From an uncultured Litorilinea sp. (lineage in GTDB: Bacteria; Chloroflexota; Anaerolineae; Caldilineales; Caldilineaceae): a DNA stretch of 12,690 nt. Below the pieces are notes generated by a model. That model was not told where the DNA came from, did no database searches, and saw only the letters and a program-made list of their open reading frames with translations. Of this stretch, positions 6,958-12,690 are shown piece by piece. The position numbers and the translations under genes are program-made. Every line of letters begins with the position of its first letter. The first letter of the stretch is position 1. The stretch spans positions 1 to 12,690 of the forward strand of contig CAKZVN010000133.1 of assembly GCA_937922105.1 (NCBI GenBank), in the 5' to 3' direction.

Positions 6958-6966
6958 GTTGCATCC

Positions 6967-7416
6967 TTACCCCTCGAAAATCCAGGCGTCGGTGGCGCGG
7001 CCCCACGCAATCAAATCCTCGCCGAACCAGAGCGCGATCTCGCGGTCCGCGGTCTCCGGCTTATCACTGGCGTGGACCAAATTGCGCCCGATCTCGATCC
7101 CATAGTCGCCGCGGATGGTGCCGGGCGCAGCCTCGACGGGCTTGGTCTTGCCGTTCATATCGCGCACAATCTGCACCGCGTCGGTCCCCTCCACCACCAT
7201 CGCCACCACCGGCGCACTGGTGATATAGCTCACCAAACCGGGGAAGAACTTTTTGCCCTCGTGTTCGGCATAATGTTGCCGCGCCAGATTTTCGCTTACC
7301 TGCATAAACTTCATGCCTACGATCTTCAGACCGCGGCGCTCATAGCGGCTAATGATTTCGCCGATCAAGCCGCGCTGCACGGCGTCCGGCTTGATAATGA
7401 TAAAGGTGCGTTCCAT
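6967..7416 (-). CDS. ndk: Nucleoside diphosphate kinase
   Basis: A 149-residue NDP kinase, a normal length for bacterial and eukaryotic-type Ndk. It moves the gamma phosphate between nucleoside triphosphates and diphosphates through a phosphohistidine. The N-terminus ERTFIIIKPDAVQRGLIGEI (2-21) and the active-site signature NLVHASD (112-118, His115) are canonical, as are the Kpn-loop region SAPVVAMVVEG (67-77) and TIRGDYG (100-106). The end WIFEG, in place of the WIYE common in the family, is a minor variation. The ATG at 7416 follows AGGAG (7429-7425) at 8 nt. It stands alone, with a 222-nt gap upstream and a hairpin downstream; no convincing promoter hexamers were found. Confidence 0.97.
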   Translation of the reverse strand: MERTFIIIKPDAVQRGLIGEIISRYERRGLKIVGMKFMQVSENLARQHYAEHEGKKFFPGLVSYITSAPVVAMVVEGTDAVQIVRDMNGKTKPVEAAPGTIRGDYGIEIGRNLVHASDKPETADREIALWFGEDLIAWGRATDAWIFEG

Positions 7417-7563
7417 TCAAGAATCTCCTAAGTTTGGTTGCGTTTGTGTAGATCAAGGGAGAAACCGATGTTACACAGCCCGGCTCCCTACCATCCCGAA
7501 AGCTATGAGCTTCCAGGATGATGTGTTCCCGCCAAACTGCCTAACACGAGCGTGCGTCACTTC

Positions 7564-7608
7564 TCCATCGGCAGCAATTCCATCGGCAGCAATTCCATCG
7601 GCAGCAAT
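7564..7608. repeat. Perfect tandem repeat, 3 x 15 bp
   Basis: The unit TCCATCGGCAGCAAT occurs three times head to tail without mismatch, in the 222-nt gap between the TPR gene (stop at 7639) and ndk. The period is a multiple of three. Read on the - strand in the frame that would follow a frameshift near the end of the TPR gene, it encodes repeated LLPME. The gap otherwise holds no convincing gene. Confidence 0.9.
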
Positions 7609-7638
7609 CTCTTGCGCGCCAAGATGCGCCGGTTGCGT

Positions 7639-8469
7639 CTACGTCCCGCGGGCCGTCGCCTCTGCGGCTGCCTCCAGATAGCGCGCGACCAGATGGGCCT
7701 CCTCCGCGTGCGCGTCCAACTCCGGCGGCTTGCGAACCGATTGCGCCGCGGCAACGCCCATCACCCCGCGCAGATAATCGCCGTCCGGGTCCATGGTCGA
7801 GAGCGGATGATGGGCGAGCGCCTGATCGTTCTCGTCGCCCAGCGCATCAATCACCGCCCACGCGAGCACCAAATACGGATGCTCCGCCACCAAATGGCGC
7901 GCCAGCGCATATGCTTCCTCCGCGCGCGGCTGTTGCCAAAGCGCCAGCATTAGACAGACCTGAAAGTCAATCCGTCGCGGGTCGGCCTTGACCAAATTAC
8001 GATAGGCTTGGGCAGCTGCCTCCCAGCGTCGCGCGCGCAGATAAAGCGTTGCCAGGCACGCCAAATCCAGCATGGGACCCTGGGCCGTCTCCAGGCTGGT
8101 GCGCGCCAAACCGGCGCGAATCTCCGGCGCATAGGGGTTCATCTCAAAAGCGCGCTGCCACATGGCGTGGGCCTGGGCGCGGTGACCGCGCTGCTCCGCC
8201 GCGCGCGCCAATGACTGCCACGCCAGGGCATTGCCGGGGTCGGCTTGCAGCAAACGCCGCGCCCACTCCTCGCCTTCCTCCCAGCGCCGCAGCATCCAGG
8301 TAATGCGCAAGAGGCGTTGGTAGGTTGCCAGATGGCGCGGCAAGCGTAACAACAGTCCATGCGCCAGGGTGACGGCATCGTCCAGCGCGCCACGCGTCAA
8401 CGCGCGCTCCAGGGCTGCGCTCCAATCGGTGAGGAGTAGTGTATGGGTGCTGCCTGTTGCGTCGCTCAT
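7639..8469 (-). CDS. Tetratricopeptide-repeat protein
   Basis: A 276-residue cytoplasmic protein with no signal peptide or membrane segment. TPR-like helical pairs can be seen at about 14-45 (WSAALERALTRGALDDAV), 46-80 (ITWMLRRWEEGEEWARRLLQADPGN), 81-113 (ALAWQSLARAAEQRGHRAQA followed by FEMNP), 134-166 (LACLATLYLRARRWEAAAQA, then VKADP) and 167-200. The C-terminal 75 residues carry no repeats and are rich in Ala and charged residues. Such proteins usually serve as protein-binding scaffolds, and the partner is unknown. The ATG at 8469 has only a weak ribosome binding site (GGGCCGGGC upstream), but it is the first start in frame after the predicted promoter at 8522-8551. It is downstream of, but transcriptionally separable from, the deacetylase gene. 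Confidence 0.85.
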   Translation of the reverse strand: MSDATGSTHTLLLTDWSAALERALTRGALDDAVTLAHGLLLRLPRHLATYQRLLRITWMLRRWEEGEEWARRLLQADPGNALAWQSLARAAEQRGHRAQAHAMWQRAFEMNPYAPEIRAGLARTSLETAQGPMLDLACLATLYLRARRWEAAAQAYRNLVKADPRRIDFQVCLMLALWQQPRAEEAYALARHLVAEHPYLVLAWAVIDALGDENDQALAHHPLSTMDPDGDYLRGVMGVAAAQSVRKPPELDAHAEEAHLVARYLEAAAEATARGT

Positions 8470-8521
8470 GCCCGGCCCGTCTATCCGGCGCGCCGCACAC
8501 GCGCGGCCGCCTCGTCGCCCT

Positions 8522-8551
8522 ATTATGGCGGCTACGCCGGGAAGTGGGCAA
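8522..8551 (-). promoter_or_regulatory. Predicted promoter of the TPR gene
   Basis: On the - strand TTGCCC (8551-8546) is followed after 18 nt by CATAAT (8527-8522; 5 of 6 to TATAAT). The implied start near 8515 gives a leader of about 46 nt to the ATG at 8469. Confidence 0.45.
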
Positions 8552-8605
8552 ACCCAACTAGGTGTGGACCGAACTGAACCCCACTCGTACCCATCACCCC
8601 CAGCG

Positions 8606-8674
8606 ACGGTATGCGATGTCGAGGCCCATCCCCATGAGATTGAAGACGCCATCCGCGCCAACGCAGACGCGTGA
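8606..8674 (+). pseudogene. Possible C-terminal remnant of a DUF433-like antitoxin
   Basis: This + strand frame encodes about 22 residues ending HPHEIEDAIRANADA before a TGA. The P-x-E-I-E-D-A-I-R pattern is like the last helix of DUF433-type antitoxins, which commonly precede DUF5615 toxins. The stop overlaps the start of the next frame by GTGA, the coupling typical of such pairs. The preceding sequence does not look like the rest of an antitoxin, so only an end would remain. The match is by eye on a very short stretch. Confidence 0.3.
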
Positions 8675-8724
8675 TGAGGGCGATGGCGCTCCTTTTTGCC
8701 GATGAGAATGTCTCCTGCAAGCTC
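8671..8724 (+). pseudogene. Possible N-terminal remnant of a DUF5615 (PIN-like) toxin
   Basis: From GTG at 8671 or ATG at 8674 the frame reads MRAMALLFADENVSCKL. The pattern hydrophobic-L-x-A-D-E-N-x is the usual start of DUF5615 PIN-like proteins, whose first acidic pair helps form the metal site. Resemblance ends at 8724, exactly where the convergent deacetylase gene ends (stop 8723-8725); a full-length protein would need about 100 more residues. This suggests a gene truncated by a rearrangement. The call rests on fewer than 20 residues. Confidence 0.35.
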
Positions 8725-9781
8725 ACCGCAGCGAGTAGGTCGTCTGGTCCGGGATGCGATGCAGCGCGCGCAACCGTGCGATCAGTTTCTCCACGTCGCG
8801 CTCACCGCCCGGCGCCGGGCCGAAGGGATCACTCACCCCTTGAAGGCTATGGCTTAAGCGCCGCAGCGTACTCAAGACCGCATGCGACAACACGTTGACA
8901 TCGTAGCCCCCCTCCAGCACCGCCACCAACCGGCCCTGGCACAGTTCGTCCGCCAGCGCCATCAATTCGTCCACCAACTTGGCGTAGCCGGTGATACTCA
9001 GGCGCATGGACGCTAGCGGGTCCATCCAGTGACCGTCATAGCCCGCGGAGATCAAGATCAACTCCGGGCGGAAGAGCCGTGCCGCAGGAACCAGGATGCG
9101 CCGGAACGCGGCCAAATGGCCTTCATCGCCCACCCCGCTGGGAAAAGGCACATTGAGCGTGGAACCTTCGGCGCGGCCCTCGCCCGTCTCCTCGGCTGCA
9201 CCTGTGCCTGGATAGTAGGGAAATTGGTGGGTGCTGAAAAAGAGCACCGACGGGTCGCGGTAGAAAATCTCCTGGGTACCGTTGCCGTGGTGCACGTCGA
9301 AATCCACGATGAGTACCCGGCCCACACCATGTTGGTCCTGTGCCCAGCGTGCGGCAATCGCGATGTTGGCGAGGAGGCAGAAGCCCATCCCCCACTGGGG
9401 CATGGCATGGTGACCGGGCGGGCGCACCAGCGCCATGCCGTTACGCGCGCGGCCTTGCAACACTGCGTCCACCACATTGATCAGCCCACCCGCGCCCAAG
9501 AGCGCGGCCTGGTGACTGTCCTGGGTCACATAGGTGTCGGCGTCCAAATGACCACCGCCATAGAGCGCGGTCGACTCCAGCCGCTCTATATAGGCGCGGC
9601 TGTGCACGCGCAGAATGGCGTCCAGCGGCGCGGGCGTGCTGGAGATATAGAGCAACTTGTTGAGGATGCCGTCAATCTGGAGCAGCTTCCACGTCTCGTC
9701 CAGACGGCCGCGGTGTTCAGGATGCCCGCTCAGCGTATGGCGACCATGAAAAGAGTCGTAGGCGATGGCGGTGGGTTTCAT
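8723..9781 (-). CDS. Class II histone deacetylase-like / acetylpolyamine amidohydrolase family Zn deacetylase
   Basis: A 352-residue member of the arginase/deacetylase fold, which removes acetyl groups from lysine side chains or small amines using Zn2+. All active-site landmarks are present: RPPGHHA (120-126, His124/His125), DFDVHHGNGTQ (160-170; Zn ligands Asp162 and His164), SAGYDGHWMDPL (245-256; Zn ligand Asp249), and EGGY (290-293) with the transition-state Tyr. RPPGHHA and EGGY fit the class II branch. No signal peptide, so cytoplasmic. The ATG at 9781 is 6 nt after the stop of the upstream gene, with GGAG (9794-9791) inside that gene, so translation is probably coupled. The operon context (sugar/nucleoside ABC transporter and glycosidase-like protein) suggests a small acetylated substrate; a role on acetylated proteins such as the nearby acetyl-CoA synthetase is the alternative. 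Confidence 0.93.
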   Translation of the reverse strand: MKPTAIAYDSFHGRHTLSGHPEHRGRLDETWKLLQIDGILNKLLYISSTPAPLDAILRVHSRAYIERLESTALYGGGHLDADTYVTQDSHQAALLGAGGLINVVDAVLQGRARNGMALVRPPGHHAMPQWGMGFCLLANIAIAARWAQDQHGVGRVLIVDFDVHHGNGTQEIFYRDPSVLFFSTHQFPYYPGTGAAEETGEGRAEGSTLNVPFPSGVGDEGHLAAFRRILVPAARLFRPELILISAGYDGHWMDPLASMRLSITGYAKLVDELMALADELCQGRLVAVLEGGYDVNVLSHAVLSTLRRLSHSLQGVSDPFGPAPGGERDVEKLIARLRALHRIPDQTTYSLR

Positions 9782-9787
9782 GGTGGA

Positions 9788-11575
9788 TCACTCCGGCGCT
9801 GTCCCTGCGCGTGGGACAGTCGTATCGGTCATAGGCTCGGTCACGAAGTCGAAGGTAGGCCGGAAGACGACGCGCTGCGCCACGCCCCCTTGTTCATCCG
9901 GCGGTGTCATCTCGAAATGCAGATTAAAGTCCATCTCGTCGGTTCCCCGCGCGCGAATGCGCCGGTAGACGGCAACGGGCTGATCGCTGTGCACCGGCAG
10001 AGTGCTGTGCAGCGTCGCGCCGTCCCAAACCAGGCTTAAGCTACCCGCCGGGGTGGGCAAATCCAGCAACGCCCACCAACGCCACGCATGGCCCCGCGCC
10101 GGATAGACCGTCAGGCGATCTTGGCGCAGATGCGGACCATACGCGCCCCACACTGCGTCCCCGCCCAGCGCGATTCCTTGCCAGGGGTCCTCGAAATACC
10201 ACGGGCGATCCGTGGCTTGCACCCAGCCGGACTGGGCTAGGCGCGTGGCAAGCGTAGGCGAAGACGTCTCCGCGGTTATGCCACAGTCGTGAGCCAGCCG
10301 CTCCAACGCGCACGCCTCGCTCTCCCAGCGCATGGCGTTGGCGCTGTCGTGCAGCTTGGTCGCCAAAATAACCGCTTGGCGCAGAGCCGGCACTGCCGCA
10401 GCCAGAAGCGCAGGGTCCGCATCGGGGGTGACCAAGCGCAGTCGTACCACCGCCTCGGCGCACGCGGTCACGGCGCCGGCGTGTTCTGCCAAGAGATCGG
10501 CGTTAGGACGGCGCTGGAGATGCTCCACCAGCGCGGTCAAATAAGCCCAGATCGCCTGGGTCATCTCCAGATCGGTGGGCGACTCCGGCGTGTCTTTGGG
10601 GCGCAGGGGAAAGCGAGCGGGCAACCGTCCCTCGCTGCGCTCAGCCACACGGCGGGCATGGGCCAACAGATTCTCGCTCTGCGTGGGGTCGCAGCTATCC
10701 AACACACGCACCAGTGCAGGTAAATGCACCAACGCACGGTCGCTGGGCGCGAGTCCGCTGCGCAGCCGTTGCAGGCTCCGCAGCGCCGCCAAGCGCCCGG
10801 CTTGCACCGCCCGGTTGAGCCGCGCATCCGGCGTCCACAGGCGCCCGGTCTTGAGCAGTTTCTCCCAACCGTCGGTGGAGACCTCAAAGGCGCGTTCGGC
10901 GTCGCGCAGTGCCAGAAAGCCGTTCCACGCCACCTGCTCGCCCACATCGCTGACGGTCAGGAGCAGCGGCACCTCCACCGTGCCGTTGACCAACACGTAA
11001 TAGGCCAACCGCGCGCGACCGTCGGCAGAGAGTTCCACTCCGGTGGGGCGACCGTGGGGATTACCGAAGACCCGTGTACTGTCCGCGTTGTGTTGGGCAT
11101 AGATACCGCGTGCCCGGCCCGGGTTCTGTTGCGCCACCAGCAGCCCGTCCACCAGGCGTTGTGTGAGCGGCTCGCCCCAGTCAATCTCCACCTCGACGCG
11201 CAGCAGCCGGTCCCCCTCGGCTTGGCAGGCCAACAGCCAGATCACCGCACGGTCATAGGCGCTGCCCAATGGCGCGGCAATCTGTTTGCTGATGATCATC
11301 CCCTCGCTGCCTAGGATCGTCTCCTGATAGCCGGGGTAATAGCGCGTGACCAGCGGGACCAATTCTTCGCGTTGGGGATCGGTCACCTGCAAACGCAATG
11401 TACGCACATAGGGCGCATCGGCCCAGGGCCAAGCCAGGTCATGCAGGTCACTCTGCGCGTCCACGGCAAAGGTCAAGTCGGAATTGCCGTAGGTCGCGCG
11501 CGCATCAGGCGCAATCTCCTCCACCTCGATGCTCTGGGGCTGGTCCAAAATGGGATCGTGCAGGCCGGTCGCCAT
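9788..11575 (-). CDS. Large cytoplasmic protein with glycosidase-like layout, function unknown
   Basis: A 595-residue protein I cannot assign to a named family. It has no signal peptide or membrane segment. Three parts can be seen: a beta-rich N-terminal region (about 30-235, including LLRVEVEIDWGEP and ARLAYYVLVNGTVEVPLLLT), an alpha-helical middle (about 245-430) that opens with LWTPDARLNRAVQAGRLAAL, reminiscent of the first helix of six-hairpin (alpha/alpha)6 glycosidases, and a C-terminal Trp-rich and beta part (about 455-580, RPWYFEDPWQGIAL, HAWRWWALLDLP, SLSLVWDGATLHSTL). This order resembles glycosidases of that clan, but the helical part is only about half the usual length and I can point to no catalytic acids. 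Its ATG (11575) lies 8 nt after the transporter ATPase stop, and it is followed after 6 nt by the deacetylase, so all three are surely one operon. Confidence 0.8.
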   Translation of the reverse strand: MATGLHDPILDQPQSIEVEEIAPDARATYGNSDLTFAVDAQSDLHDLAWPWADAPYVRTLRLQVTDPQREELVPLVTRYYPGYQETILGSEGMIISKQIAAPLGSAYDRAVIWLLACQAEGDRLLRVEVEIDWGEPLTQRLVDGLLVAQQNPGRARGIYAQHNADSTRVFGNPHGRPTGVELSADGRARLAYYVLVNGTVEVPLLLTVSDVGEQVAWNGFLALRDAERAFEVSTDGWEKLLKTGRLWTPDARLNRAVQAGRLAALRSLQRLRSGLAPSDRALVHLPALVRVLDSCDPTQSENLLAHARRVAERSEGRLPARFPLRPKDTPESPTDLEMTQAIWAYLTALVEHLQRRPNADLLAEHAGAVTACAEAVVRLRLVTPDADPALLAAAVPALRQAVILATKLHDSANAMRWESEACALERLAHDCGITAETSSPTLATRLAQSGWVQATDRPWYFEDPWQGIALGGDAVWGAYGPHLRQDRLTVYPARGHAWRWWALLDLPTPAGSLSLVWDGATLHSTLPVHSDQPVAVYRRIRARGTDEMDFNLHFEMTPPDEQGGVAQRVVFRPTFDFVTEPMTDTTVPRAGTAPE

Positions 11576-11583
11576 AGGCCGCC

Positions 11584-12690
11584 CTATGCCGGGACCGGCG
11601 CCGCAACGTGCGCGGTCACCTCGTCGGGATGGACACCCGCCATGAGCAACCCCAAATTCTCGCGCGTGGCTTCCGCCGCGGGCAAAATCGCCACGATCTC
11701 CCCCTTGTACATCACCGCAATGCGGTCCGCCAGCGCCATCACCTCATCCAATTCCGCGCTCACCACCAACACCGCCACACCCTCGTCCCGCTTGGCGACA
11801 ATCTGTTTGTGGATAAACTCGATGGAACCGACATCAATGCCGCGCGTCGGCTGCGCCGCAATCAACAGCTTCACCGGGCGGCTAAACTCGCGCGCTACCA
11901 CCATCTTCTGCTGGTTGCCGCCGGACAGATTGCCCGCCAGTGTCAAGACGCTGGGGGTACGCACGTCATACTCGGCGACCAGCCGCTCGGCGTGGCGACG
12001 GATCGCCTGCTCGCGCACCGTCAGCCCCTGGGTAAAGGGCGGCAAGTAGTAAGTGTTGAGCACCAGGTTGTGGCTTACCGTGTAGGTATCCACCATGCCA
12101 TAGGCGTGGCGGTCCTCCGGCACATGGCAACTTTGACCCTGTTCGGTAACCCGGCGCGGCCCGGCGTTGGTCATATCCATCCCGTTGATGGTGATGCGCC
12201 CGGATTGGGCCGGGCGCAAGCCGGTCAACACCTCCACCAGTTCAGTCTGCCCGTTGCCCTGCACCCCCGCGACGCCTACGATCTCGCCGGCGCGCACCTC
12301 CAGCGAGACATGGCGCAACGCAGCATGCCCCTGATCATCGCGCGCGGAGACCTCGTGCATGGACAGAACCACCGGCCCGGGTTGCGCGGGAGCCTTCTCC
12401 ACCGTCAAGATCACCTCGCGTCCCACCATCATCGCAGCCAACGACGACTGGGTCGCGCGCTGCGGGTCGGTCTCCCCCACCACGCGTCCATTGCGCAAGA
12501 CCATGATACGGTCCGCCACGCGCAGCACTTCCTTGAGCTTGTGCGTGATAAAGATAATGGACTTCCCCTGCCCGCGCAAAAGGTCCATCACCTGGAACAA
12601 CCCCTCGATCTCCTGGGGCGTCAGCACTGCGGTCGGCTCGTCCAAAATTAGGATATCCGCATTGCGATAGAGTGTCTTGACAATCTCCAC
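11584..12690 (-). CDS. BMP/nucleoside- or sugar-type ABC transporter ATP-binding protein (N-terminus outside window)
   Basis: The last 368 residues of a double-ATPase-domain transporter subunit of the RbsA/MglA/YufO-NupA group (usual length about 500-520). The frame stays open to the window edge; the first codon, GTG, is an internal Val. The first domain enters at EIVKTLYRNADILILDEPT with Walker B and the switch His (ITHKL, residue 50). The second domain has a degenerate Walker A (GVQGNGQTE, Gln in place of Lys), VPEDRHAYGMV, signature NLSGGNQQKMVVAREF (254-269) and a non-catalytic Walker B (LLIAAQPTRGIDVG), all normal for this group. AVLTPQEI and PEDRH favour the BMP/nucleoside (YufO-like) branch over ribose or galactose importers. 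Permease and binding-protein genes would be expected beyond the window. It heads a tight operon with the two genes that follow. Confidence 0.93.
   Translation of the reverse strand: MEIVKTLYRNADILILDEPTAVLTPQEIEGLFQVMDLLRGQGKSIIFITHKLKEVLRVADRIMVLRNGRVVGETDPQRATQSSLAAMMVGREVILTVEKAPAQPGPVVLSMHEVSARDDQGHAALRHVSLEVRAGEIVGVAGVQGNGQTELVEVLTGLRPAQSGRITINGMDMTNAGPRRVTEQGQSCHVPEDRHAYGMVDTYTVSHNLVLNTYYLPPFTQGLTVREQAIRRHAERLVAEYDVRTPSVLTLAGNLSGGNQQKMVVAREFSRPVKLLIAAQPTRGIDVGSIEFIHKQIVAKRDEGVAVLVVSAELDEVMALADRIAVMYKGEIVAILPAAEATRENLGLLMAGVHPDEVTAHVAAPVPA

Noticed and set aside
7445..7477. TGTGTA...TACACA inverted repeat upstream of ndk as an operator
   Set aside because: Only 6-bp arms separated by 21 nt, with no promoter to anchor it; expected by chance.
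7417..7563. Promoter for ndk
   Set aside because: TTGATC and TAACAT-like hexamers occur, but none form a pair with 16-18 nt spacing; a promoter must exist but I cannot place it.
7564..7608. CRISPR array
   Set aside because: The units are 15 bp and directly adjacent with no spacers, and no cas genes are present.
8570..8660. Short - strand frame ending DGVFNLMGMGLDIAYRRWG
   Set aside because: It looked protein-like at first, but it has no start codon with a ribosome binding site and overlaps the toxin-antitoxin remnant read on the other strand.

Overview
This GC-rich window carries ten protein-coding genes or gene ends, two on the + strand at the left and eight on the - strand over the rest. 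The gene content and codon use suggest an aerobic or facultative bacterium, perhaps of the Chloroflexota: acetate-activating and glyoxylate-pathway enzymes, a TPR protein, and a histone-deacetylase-like amidohydrolase in a transporter operon. That placement is inference from gene content, not from a marker gene. No rRNA, tRNA, CRISPR array, insertion sequence or phage gene was seen.

Left end, + strand (1-1380): the C-terminal end of phosphatidate cytidylyltransferase (cdsA), then a Ldh_2-type NAD(P)-dependent oxidoreductase with an unusually short cofactor-binding region. This gene converges with the - strand block on a strong 13-bp hairpin terminator at 1415-1450.

Central block, - strand (1506-6771), read from high to low coordinates: acetyl-CoA synthetase (acs) with a near-consensus sigma70-type promoter and a 3' terminator; malate synthase (aceB) with its own promoter and a perfect palindrome at the predicted transcription start; then a thiolase after a hairpin-rich 151-nt gap. 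Together these activate acetate to acetyl-CoA, condense acetyl-CoA with glyoxylate to malate, and interconvert acetyl-CoA with acetoacetyl-CoA. Isocitrate lyase is not in the window, so the glyoxylate source must lie elsewhere.

Middle (6772-8722): a 401-nt gap holding the acs promoter, a possible 41-residue ORF and the hairpin after ndk; nucleoside diphosphate kinase (ndk); a gap with a perfect 3 x 15-bp tandem repeat; a TPR protein with its own promoter; and, on the + strand, what looks like the debris of a DUF433/DUF5615-type toxin-antitoxin pair.

Right block, - strand (8723-12690): a tight operon (gaps of 8 and 6 nt) of a BMP/nucleoside- or sugar-type ABC transporter ATPase (cut by the window end), a large cytoplasmic protein with a reduced glycosidase-like architecture and no assigned function, and a class II HDAC / acetylpolyamine amidohydrolase. 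The last two are the least ordinary part of the window. I do not see a clearly new defence or mobile system; the best leads are the transporter-deacetylase operon, the mutually exclusive RNA pairings ahead of the thiolase, and the toxin-antitoxin remnant.
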